This document shows, one piece after another, positions 34,865 through 43,447 of a stretch of DNA of 64,000 nucleotides (positions are counted from its first letter, which is position 1; each line of letters starts with the position of its first letter). The notes under the pieces are model-generated. The model saw nothing but the letters and a program-made list of their open reading frames with translations. It was not told the DNA's origin and did not search any database. Position numbers and translations under genes: made by a program. Source of the DNA: Crossaster papposus (lineage: Eukaryota; Echinodermata; Asteroidea; Velatida; Solasteridae); assembly GCA_037893245.1 (NCBI GenBank), contig JBAIAA010000317.1, positions 620,001 through 684,000 on the forward strand, in the 5' to 3' direction.

Positions 34865-35000
34865 CGTGTTTCATTTGCACGCGCGTGTGACGTTGCACTC
34901 ATAATTATGTGACGTAACATAAATTTGGCCAATGAGTCAGCGATTATTAATGTTACGTCACGCGATTATACACGCAACGTCACACGCGCATGCAAATACG
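34865..35000. mobile_element. Hairpin MITE carrying TGACGTAA-type motifs
   Basis: The left arm (CGTGTTTCATTTGCACGCGC then GTGTGACGTTGC...GTGACGTAACATAAA) is inverted in the right arm (TTATTAATGTTACGTCAC...GCAACGTCACACGCGCATGC then AAATACG). The loop is TTTGGCCAATGAGTCAGCG. Each arm holds two TGACGT cores like cAMP-response elements, and the loop has a TGAGTCA AP-1-like site. These motifs are a property of the repeat; function is untested. Confidence 0.8.
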
Positions 35001-35104
35001 ACACAATCCTGCTCGGAATTTTTGCTCGGAGCGATTATGTCAGTTAGCCAATACGTCCTATTCGAAGGTCATGGCGTGATTTACGGCGTACGTTATGGCC
35101 CTGT

Positions 35105-35395
35105 GGAGTGTCGTGGTCGGGCGGTTAAGAACTCGGTTGTCTGTTCCGCAGAGCGTGGGTTCGAGTCCCGGTGTCGACACGTGTGTCCTTAAGCAAGGCA
35201 ATTAAACCACTATTGCTTCGTCTTTCGGATGGGACGTAAAGCTGTAGGTCCCGTGCGTTGTGTAATGCACGTAAAAGAACCCAGTAACACTCTTCGCTAA
35301 GAGAAGGGGTTTGCCCCGGTGTTCCTGGCAGCGCCTCGGAATAGGCAACTAGATAGATGGCGCTTTACAAATACATGATCATCATCATCATCACA
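35105..35395 (+). mobile_element. tRNA-derived SINE with ATC tail
   Basis: The tRNA-like head at 35108-35180 has a paired GTGTCG/CGACAC acceptor, box A TGGTCGGGCGGTTAAGA and box B GGTTCGAGTCCCG. A conserved-type body follows (AAGCAAGGCAATTAAACCAC, TTTCGGATGGGACGTAAAG, CCGGTGTTCCTGGCAGCG). The 3' end is GGCGCTTTACAAATACATGA and (TCA)n. The body resembles the central domains of widespread invertebrate SINEs, and the tail resembles an L2-type LINE 3' end (compare 59912-59960). It abuts the fold-back element at 35396. Confidence 0.85.
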
Positions 35396-36556
35396 CCAGA
35401 CCATTTTAGGCCAACGCGTGAGTAACGTGTTGTAATTTTGGCAACACGCTGGCAAACGCTGACCAACGCTAGGCCAGCGTTAGCAACACGCTGAGCGCGT
35501 TACTCACGCGCTGAGACATGCTGTCACACGCTGAGGAAAACATATTTGTTTCAACATACATACAATTTCCAGCGTTTGCCAGCGTGTGACTGTACACGCT
35601 GGCGGAGCGTTGGAGGTTTGTTACTCACGCGTCGAACACGCTAAACGATCGTTATCAACCCGCTACTCACACGCTGGCGCACGCTGGCGTACGCTGGCGT
35701 ACTCCGGCGACACCTTGGTTATGGCCCTGTCACCCCAGAACGTTTTAGGCCAATGCATGAGTAGCGCGTTAAAAATAGTTGATACGCTGGCAATCGCTGA
35801 ACTTTCACACAAAAAGTCAAGTGGAACCGTGATTTCAGCGTGTCTATACAGGTTGATAACAGGTTTATAGCGTATGCCAGCGCATGAGTATCGTGTGAAG
35901 AACGCGCTCAGCGTGTGAGGAACGTATCGCTGATTTAAAGTAAAAATACGACAGTGGGTCGCCAGCGTGTGAGTAGTGGGTTAGTAACGATCGTCTAGCG
36001 CGTTCGACGCATGATTAACGACCACCCTGCGCGCCCCCAGCGTGTGCAGGCACACGCTGGCAAACGCTGAAAATTTTAGGTATGTTGAAAAATGTATTTT
36101 TGCCTCAGCGTGTGACAGCGTGTTCCAGCGTGTGGGTAACGCGCTTAGCGTGTTGCGAACGCTGGCCTAGCGTTGGTCAACGTTTACCCGCGTGTTACCG
36201 AAATTCCAACACGTTGGTCTAAAACGTTCTGGTGTGACAGGGCCATTAGTGTAGTAGCGCGTCGGCTTTTTATACAACTAACTATGTGGTCGTTGCAGTA
36301 CGCTGGCGCGCGTTGGAACGCGCTACTCACGCGCTGGGCAGTCGTTCATCAGTCGTCCAGCGCGTTACTAACGCCTTTCTCACCCGCTGGCGAACGCATT
36401 GAACCCGTTAACAACGCGTTATGGACACGCTGTAATCACGGTTCCACTTGACTTTTTCTGTGGAAGTTCAGCGTTTGCCAGCGTATCAACTATTTTTAAC
36501 GCGCTACTCACGCGTTGGCCTAAAACGTTCTAGTATGACAGGGCCATTAGAGGGCG
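35396..36556. mobile_element. Fold-back element of CAGCGTGTGAGTAACGCG words, composite copy 3
   Basis: Left-type termini occur at 35396 (truncated ACCAGACCATTTTAGGCC) and 35720 (ATGGCCCTGTCACCCCAGAA). Right-type termini occur at about 36220-36246 (GTTCTGGTGTGACAGGGCC) and 36527-36549. The order is thus L, L, R, R. Long inverted arms (ACGATCGTCTAGCG, GTGCAGTCACACGCTGG and relatives) alternate orientation. The R-R segment with TGTAGTAGCGCGTC is shared with 22918-23178. There is no coding sequence; frames at 35586-36633 are incidental. Confidence 0.8.
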
Positions 36557-37102
36557 CCCGCATCGACGGCCTACGCGCGCTGCATACCACGATCAGGACG
36601 ATTGCTATTCCAAGCAATCAGCGTGACACTTGAGAATTTCATATTACGAGTGCAAATACATGTAACATTCACATGTTTGTGATTGTTGTCCTGTTATTTA
36701 CTACCCGGTACCATGTGAAGACATGAAAACAACGGAAACTAGACAATGTTAAGGGTTAGGATTAGGCTTTGGTGGTTTCAAAATGTATGGAGCCGGTTCC
36801 GGTTCTCTAAAAAGAACAAGTTCCGAGTCAGTACCGGCTCCAAGAAAATTTATTGAAAAACACAACCCCTTTAAATTCCATGTAAAGTAAATGTGTGGTC
36901 CATGTTCCGTGGATACACATTATTTCACTATGCATTTGGTTTCAAATGTGTCCTTTTTCGCTTTTTTAAGTGTAAAAAAGGAGAAGAAATTGGTGAGGGT
37001 TTCTGGTACAAGTGAAGAAAAATGAGGGGGGTGGGGTATACATGGATAATGTCGCGCACAAGTGTGTGATGACTGATGTGTGTGATGACAAGTGTGTGAC
37101 GG
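36557..37102. other. Unassigned stretch
   Basis: No gene is seen. An alternation of CCGGTTCCGG-type words lies at 36790-36840. Confidence 0.4.
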
Positions 37103-37407
37103 TGAGTTAGTCTTGCATACGCACTGTGGACCTCCGAACAATATAGGTCCACACGATGCGGGAAGAGGTTACGGTGTGTGGACTTGCACACGTCCACAAT
37201 CCGTTTTTCAGTTTCCGAAAAAGAGCGCTAGAGGAAAAACGGGTTAGGGTTATATATAGAAAAGATAGAAGGGACAGCTGAGAGGCCCATAATCCTAATT
37301 TGAGGGTAAATTTGTTTTGGGAAAGCGAGAAAAATGAGTATTTAGTCAAAGTTTGTTAACTACACGAATACAAAGGAATGTCCACAGTGCGTATGTAAGG
37401 TAAAGCT
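37103..37407. mobile_element. Inverted-repeat MITE, copy 2 of 2
   Basis: This is nearly identical to 1806-2110; the clear difference is GGGAAAGCG for GGGGAAGCG. Terminal inverted repeats lie at 37112-37131 and 37380-37399. The high identity of two copies 35 kb apart implies recent movement or duplication. Confidence 0.85.
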
Positions 37408-38098
37408 GGGTGGTGTTTCGCCCGTAAATCACCGTGGTTATTTAATCCTTGGAATTCATGTGAGCACTCATATAATTATGGGCCATTCTTTAAAACTTAA
37501 AACAAAAATGAAGTTTATAATATTAACATTATGTAGTTTGTGTTTATTAAAGCGATGCCAGAAGATACTTAAGCCACATTTGTTTCTCTAAATTTACAAA
37601 CAGACATCCTTATTTTGCATAAATTAACATAAAGTTAATTTGAATGTTAAAAATATAATGGTTGTCCCTACATTTACTATCAGGATTGTTTAGCATGCAC
37701 TTTTATTATAAACATTAACATGTTTTGATGAGTACATTTAGCTTGCATGCTATACATTTCAAACCAAATACAAGACATTCAATGTCAGAATTAATCAGTA
37801 ATTAACAACGACATTAACGACTTGTCCATGTCGCACACGTAACTGAAATATGGAAACAGTTTGTACTACTAATTAACAATTAACAATAATGTTCAAACTT
37901 TCTGTCAACAGCTAGTTTAGTAAGGCCTTACTGGATACAACAAATAATGCACATTATGTTGTCACATTATTAATAAATGGTCTTAATTAATGTGACACAC
38001 ACGTAACCGATCGGTTACGTGGGTGACATTTCTGGTTTATATGTGTGTGACATGTATTGTTTAATATGCATGCAATATATTTTGTTATATTCTTCATA
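37408..38098. other. Unassigned AT-rich stretch with a 22-bp perfect palindrome
   Basis: 38000-38021 is CACGTAACCGA followed by its exact complement. No gene is seen. Confidence 0.55.
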
Positions 38099-38227
38099 AT
38101 GACAGCATGCCAAAAGGAATAATGTCACAGGAAGTTTGGAGAGGTTAATATCTTTACATCAAAATAAGCTTTTAAACAATAATTTAGTGGGTTACTTTTT
38201 CGATAGTTACACAAGGTATACTGTTAT
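38099..38227 (+). repeat. Diverged dispersed repeat (pair with 3629-3755)
   Basis: This shares AATGACAGCATGC and ATAAGCTTTTAAACAATAATT with the block next to the receptor exon. Confidence 0.65.
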
Positions 38228-38341
38228 TTTACTATTTCATCTCTCTCATTAGAGATGTAAGGCATCAAAGATTGTGTCATGATTGAAAATGTAATTAGAA
38301 AAACATAAACAATTAGACCTTAATTTATAGACTGATATATT

Positions 38342-38782
38342 TAGTCCTGCAGATTAATATTGTTGTTCACCACAATATTTCATTTAATGATACAAGCACC
38401 AAAATTGGAATAACTACTCTTTTGGGGTCACTTTACACAAAAACCCCGTTAGCCAAATTAAAATCTAATATGGCGGCAATTTTTTCAAGATGGCCGCCAC
38501 TAAATTGTAACACTTAATGTTACATTGGATTAATTAGTCATATAAGCACCAACAGTTGCAACTATCCACCAAATGTACCCCTTATCAATTCAAAAATAGA
38601 AACAACTTAAACATTCAAGATGGCGGCCATTTTTTCAAGATGGCGGCCATGTTTTCCAAGATTGCTTCATTGAATGACACACATTGGTTATTTTACAAAA
38701 GAAACCAAATGGTCATGCAATAAAGCTGCAATTTACCTCTCGTTGGTCATTTAAAATTAACAAATCATAAATCACTGGTAAT
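38342..38782 (+). repeat. AAGATGGCGGC-bearing dispersed repeat, plus copy
   Basis: This block starts TAGTCCTGCAGATTAATA and contains four AAGATGGCGGC/GCCGCCATCTT-type motifs in clustered pairs. It matches 57739-58177 on the opposite strand almost base for base, and 50736-51065 more distantly. The word resembles the YY1 binding site. The nature of the element (terminal repeats, target duplications) is unclear. Confidence 0.8.
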
Positions 38783-39329
38783 TAAAACCCAATATCTGGG
38801 TAAGAAAATGACACAACACATGGGTAAAATCAGGGTTGGGTACAGTTTACACAAGTAATCAGTAAAAGGGGAACATGGTCGTCACATGGGTAAACTTCTT
38901 ACACAACTTTGTTGTGCAAATATGTAACACAATAATGGGTAAAACGTTACGCCGAAATTAGTACTTTTTACACTCTAGCTGTTGTGTAAACCGTTTACAC
39001 AAATGGACGACCATTAGGCCGCAGGATGGTCTCACAAATTCGTTGATTTTGTGACCCCCCTCAAGAAGCTTTGACATTTTGGGCGTAAAATTCGTGTAAA
39101 TTTCGTCTTTTATCACCCTAAAACTCGCCAAGCCTAAAACATTCGCATTATCAAGTAATAGTAAATTTGAGTTGGAAAAATACTCAAGAAATAAAGCCAT
39201 GGTTTTCCCAAACCGTGTAAAGATAAATCGATGACTTTTACTGCTAACCAATCACAACGAGTTTCTCATACAACGGTGACCAATGTCACGGCTCATTTAA
39301 GCGGAGTCGGTGCGATCACGTTGTGCAAG
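38783..39329. promoter_or_regulatory. Candidate promoter region of the 39330 gene
   Basis: 38810-38995 has repeated GGGTAAA and GTGTAAAC words. Two CCAAT boxes (AACCAATCACAACG near 39247, GACCAATGTCACGG near 39278) lie 50-80 bases before the ATG, with no TATA box. The sequence CAAGATGGCGTC over the start codon resembles a YY1 site, as in many TATA-less animal promoters. A minus frame at 38958-39251 could be a divergent product but has no recognisable domain. Confidence 0.4.
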
Positions 39330-40810
39330 ATGGCGTCTTCATCGGACGCGAATTTTGCTGAAGATGAAGGCGAAAAAAACCTTTGTATTGCTGTATGCAC
39401 ACAACGTATGCCAAATCTAAAGTAATACAATTCAGCGTAAAGAGCTAGGCTAAATTCAGAGAGTGTTTTACGCGATGGCAAAGCTTTAAATTGCCCCGAA
39501 CTGCCACTACGTTGTCGTTCATTGATATAGACCACGCACGAGGGTATTCGGCATTATATTGGTAAGCCGGGTAAGCATAGAGGCCAAGCCGTTCCTCTTG
39601 GAAGTGAAGGCGCCAGCCACCCCATTGCTCTCTCAAGTGCTTTCCAGGACCGTGGACGTACCCAAAGAAGGTAAGATTTTGTATTTGGCCACCGCATTTT
39701 ATTTCATAAATTAAAACTCCCCAAATGTTTTTTAAACTAATAAAAGGCTAAAGAAATGATCGTCGCCCCAAAAATTAATGTCACCACTTTTTAAGCCTTT
39801 TTAGGAATTTATTATTTATTGTTTATAAAATGTGGCGGTGGCCGAGTATGAAACTAATTCCAGTATTTGGTGTTTTAATTTACTGTTGCGTTGAGCATTG
39901 GGCTAAGTTTGTACTAACAGTTTTAAATTATTATTCTGCAGAAGACACATCGACAATCCGAGGTATAATCTCCACCACTTCTGCAAGTCGAACGGGCTGA
40001 AGTGAAGACAGACAAAAAAATGGCAGACCAGAGAGAAATAGAACAAGGTAGTAAAATCCCTTATATAAATAAAACAGCACAAAAGAGCATCTGACATCTG
40101 CTTAATGTAATTTGTATGTAAATATAAATAGATTAAAATATAAATATAAATATAGGACTTGATGAATTCTGTGTTAAAGGTAGGATACACCATTTGCAGA
40201 TATCAAAAATATTTACTACTGAATTATTAGGAAAATATCTTACTTGGAAAGTAAATAATGATACTATTTACTAGGCATCCAGCAAAATGATTGCACTAGA
40301 TATCCCATAATTGTTCAAAAAATGATCGCGAAAAAAATACAACTGCCCCCCCCCCCCCTATTTTTGTTACAAATTTCTGATAATTCAAACAATTGCCAAT
40401 GATGTATTCTAACTTTAAATGAACTGATGATTCATAAAAAAAAATGGGGGAAATATTAAAATAGTATAAAATAATAGAAAAACATGCATACTACTTTGTA
40501 GTTAAAGGCCACAAAAATGTATTCTTAACCACTTCCAGTAGAGGTTCTAGATGAAGTACATGTAAGTGTTTTTTTTGTGGGAGTAGATAAATGGATAACA
40601 AGTTAAAATTAGATCTTGTTGTAGTTTATGTATGTTATGTTGTTATTTTTCAGCTGCTGAAGAAGAAAACTGCAGACAAACAAGATGGGGAGCCTTTGTT
40701 CAAGCTGGTCGGCATTCCTCAACTTCTGGTGACCAACACGTGCAACCTCTTTTAGGCTGAAAACATGTCTTGCCTGTTCAGTGTATCATTTGTACAGATA
40801 TACTAATAAA
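39330..40810 (+). CDS. Candidate small multi-exon gene of unknown function
   Basis: The ATG at 39330 (CAAGATGG) opens MASSSDANFAEDEGEKNLCI. A weak donor at 39393 (GCT|GTATGC) would lead to exon 2 (39531-39670, acceptor GATATAG, consensus donor AAG|GTAAGA). Exon 3 is 39942-40047 (acceptor TTATTCTGCAG, donor CAAG|GTAGTA). Exon 4 starts at 40654 (acceptor TTATTTTTCAG) and has AATAAA at 40805-40810. Read this way the frame stops at 40003 in exon 3, giving about 88 residues. Unspliced, exon 1 stops after 31 codons. A second ATG at 40020 could read from exon 3 into exon 4 to a TGA at 40760, giving about 44 residues. The splice sites are good, but the frame choice is uncertain and no family is recognised. 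Intron 3 carries a TTAA MITE (40174-40418). A noncoding transcript is possible. Confidence 0.4.
40174..40418 (+). mobile_element. TTAA-type MITE, internally deleted copy
   Basis: TTAA lies at both ends (40174-40177, 40415-40418), with termini TTAAAGGTAGGATACACCAT and, on the other strand, TTAAAGTTAGAATACATCAT. It is 245 bp against 366 bp for 7375-7740, with the middle lost around a 13-C run at 40346-40358. Confidence 0.85.
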
Positions 40811-40825
40811 GAAAAACGCACGCAC

Positions 40826-42183
40826 AAGCGTAAGGTGCAACGGCTAGTTAATTGCGAAACAATGCAGGATGGGAAATTGCTTAAAGCAGCAAATATTAGG
40901 CAGGATGAGCTACTGTTACTTGGTATTCAGATAGGGATCTACATGTAGTAGCAATAGAGGTAAAATACCAAGTAGCCATAAGTACAAGTCAAAAGCAAAT
41001 GTTGACACTGTGCAGCAAGATTATCAACTGTCATTTCAGAAATGGAGAAGCTCATCCAAGGGAAATGGGGTTTAATTTACCTGCCTTTTTTTTCTTCTGT
41101 TCTTGTATTTTTTTGTTGGGGGGGGGGGGGGGGGGAGTCCCAAAATCAACAAGAAACACACGCAAGATACAAACATTCGGTTGATAAAATGAAAAGAAAC
41201 TATAGGCCTACAAACAAAAACTGAACTGTTGATAACATGAAAAAAAATGACAATCTTGGTTTAGGAATATTTCTTTATATACAGAATATACAAGAAATCG
41301 GGAAGACAAAAACAGAGCAGTCATTTCTGTCCAGACGAACTCAAATCGCCCCCTGCAATTTGTTTGTGTACATTTCAATTCCTCATAGGGTTTGTACACA
41401 CCTCTCCTGAAGTGACCAACAGAGGGCGCTATTTTCAAGCTTGAAATTTTAATTGGTTAAGCCTAATTAATGTGCAATTTTTTCCTCTGGCGAACTTGAT
41501 ATTCTAAATCAATAGGATCATATTTGTATTTCTGGAAAATATCAGGTAGTTTCTTGAGGGGGGTCACAATTCTTAAAATGTGAATGCCTATTTCATGTTC
41601 ATCCCATGGTCTACATGTTCCCTTTTTACTCTCAAAAAGGTAGTAATTTTACTACATATTGGGCAATTTATCACTGCTAGCATATGATATCTTTAAATAC
41701 TTTATCATTTGAAGGGGGGAAGTCCATACAATTATATTGACTCAAGTTCGTTAAAGTGACAATCGATGAATCGAGGAACATATTTTGTACACCTCTTGAA
41801 TGCATGAAAACAATTTAACTTTCCGTTTTTGTTAATTGTATTGTAAAGTGCAGTTTTTTGGTGCTTCAAAATTCCGCGCTGTTGCTGTTATTTCGGGAAG
41901 ACAAATTGTGAACTATTAATTGAAAGTATTTTGTGAAAAAGTTGATTCTTGTTTTACTGCCGTGTACTGACACAACAAGAAGTCCCCCCCCCCCCCCCCC
42001 ACACAAAAAAAAAAATGAGGCATTTTACAATAGCCAAATAATTATATTCATAATTGAAGCAATTTTGTGTGTACTGAAATTACTATAGTTCACATTGGGT
42101 TTCTACAAGAAAAAATATGTTTTGTTCATGACTATATTATGTGTTATAAATTTGCATAATCATACTTCTAACGGCTTATGTAG
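40826..42183. other. Unassigned stretch with G18 and C17 runs and a CTCF-like motif
   Basis: No gene is seen. G runs at 41118-41135 and C runs at 41984-42000. GACCAACAGAGGGCGCTA at 41414-41431 resembles the CTCF core motif. Confidence 0.45.
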
Positions 42184-42256
42184 ACCTCTCACGGTAGCTT
42201 AGTTGATAATGGGTTAGGTTATAGATCGTTCGACTGGGGTTCAATTTCGGTCTCTG
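42184..42256 (+). other. tRNA-like sequence (pseudogene or SINE head)
   Basis: A box A-like GGTAGCTTAGTTGATAATG and box B-like GGGGTTCAATTTCGG at tRNA spacing, but the arms pair poorly and no credible anticodon loop is seen. It is probably a degenerate tRNA-derived repeat. Confidence 0.45.
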
Positions 42257-42956
42257 CTAATTTTTCAATGACTATTTTTGGTCTGACTTTGGACTATTGT
42301 TGGAGTGAGTTAAATTTAATTGTGATGTAGATACGCCCATTTGTGATAATTACCCCTAACCCTCATCTGAAAAAAATACGCAGACCGTCAGGTCCTATTG
42401 AAAACTGCATGGTGATTTCGGGATTCGCGCGGCGCCCTACTAAAATACCAACTTGGGGCAAATATAGAAAATGTGTACACACCCGAAGAGTTCCAGTCAA
42501 ATAATTATATGAAAGCATTAATCGATTTAAAAGAAAATTACATAATGTTATATCATATATGACATGTATATTAAGCATATTCAGTGTCAATCTTGATACT
42601 TTCAAATGAAGACTTGTAGGTCCATTTGTGTGTAAACGCATTGCCCAGTATGCGCACAAAATGTAAAAAGCGCCCAGTGCGTTGCCCGTCGAATGAAAGA
42701 TACTGTACACAATTAGACGAACGCGCACCCGAAGGCGTTGAGCAATAGGCGCGTAGAACTCGCGCGGTAACGGTTACGCGCAACCATTCATCAACTCGTC
42801 GTTTTGCGCATACTTTGTTTCTAATCACGTGTTTTGCACACGACTGACGGTCTATGCGTTTATATGTCTGTGGGTAAAGTATGTTGTATTTACCCAAACC
42901 AAACAGCGCCATCATATTGTGTCAGCCATACCTTAAAAAGGATAATGGGTTATTGT
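42257..42956. other. Unassigned stretch
   Basis: Two overlapping minus frames (42363-42728, 42571-42915) of 114-121 codons have no domain, and I treat them as chance. GCGCGTA-type words increase toward the hAT element. Confidence 0.35.
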
Positions 42957-43439
42957 CATAGAGCTATATTAAATTACTAGAGCGCTAACTCCTCATTCTT
43001 ACGCGCGGAAACGCTTTAAAGCCATCCTGCGCGCCGATATTTTGAATTCATGTGCGTGTTGCAGAACATAAAAAAAAATAGATGGATTTAATTTTGAAAG
43101 TGTACTCTAAATGCAACGCGCGTGCAAGTAGAACAGACGCGAACAACTTTACGCGCGTCATGTCAGTTAAAAAAAGTCACGGCAAAATCAACTGCAGCGC
43201 GCGAATACGCACGCGCATTTGCGATGTTTGCGCTCATTTGCTGATCATGCGTTTCGGTTTTGGGCGTGTCGGCTATGGTAACGCGTTGTATAGAATACAA
43301 ACGCAGGTATGCAAATAGCCGTACAAAAGCCGTACACAAGTTTGAGGTTTCCATAGGTTTGTGCACAAACATGGATGCGCCCAGCTCGCATCACTTTGTA
43401 CATCCAGTCAGCGCTCTAGTAATTTAATATAGCTCTACG
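42957..43439. mobile_element. hAT-like MITE with exact 8-bp duplication
   Basis: This 483-bp element has long inverted termini: CATAGAGCTATATTAAATTA then CTAGAGCGCT at the left, and the complement, differing only in the second base, at the right. An exact 8-bp target duplication GTTATTGT lies at 42949-42956 and 43440-43447. The duplication length fits hAT. The interior is rich in ACGCGC/GCGCGT words; the frames inside (43082-43372) are not recognised. Confidence 0.9.
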
Positions 43440-43447
43440 GTTATTGT

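Noticed and set aside
35108-35180. Stand-alone functional tRNA gene
   Set aside because: Box A, box B and acceptor are good, but a SINE body and tail follow directly and the anticodon arm does not fold well.
38958-39251. 97-codon minus frame divergent to the candidate gene
   Set aside because: No recognisable domain or splice context. Part of it covers the GTGTAAAC word repeat. It is kept only as a remote possibility.
39445-39636. Minus frame of 63 codons overlapping candidate exon 2
   Set aside because: No acceptor AG lies at its upstream edge, whereas the plus strand has a consensus GTAAGA donor at the same place.
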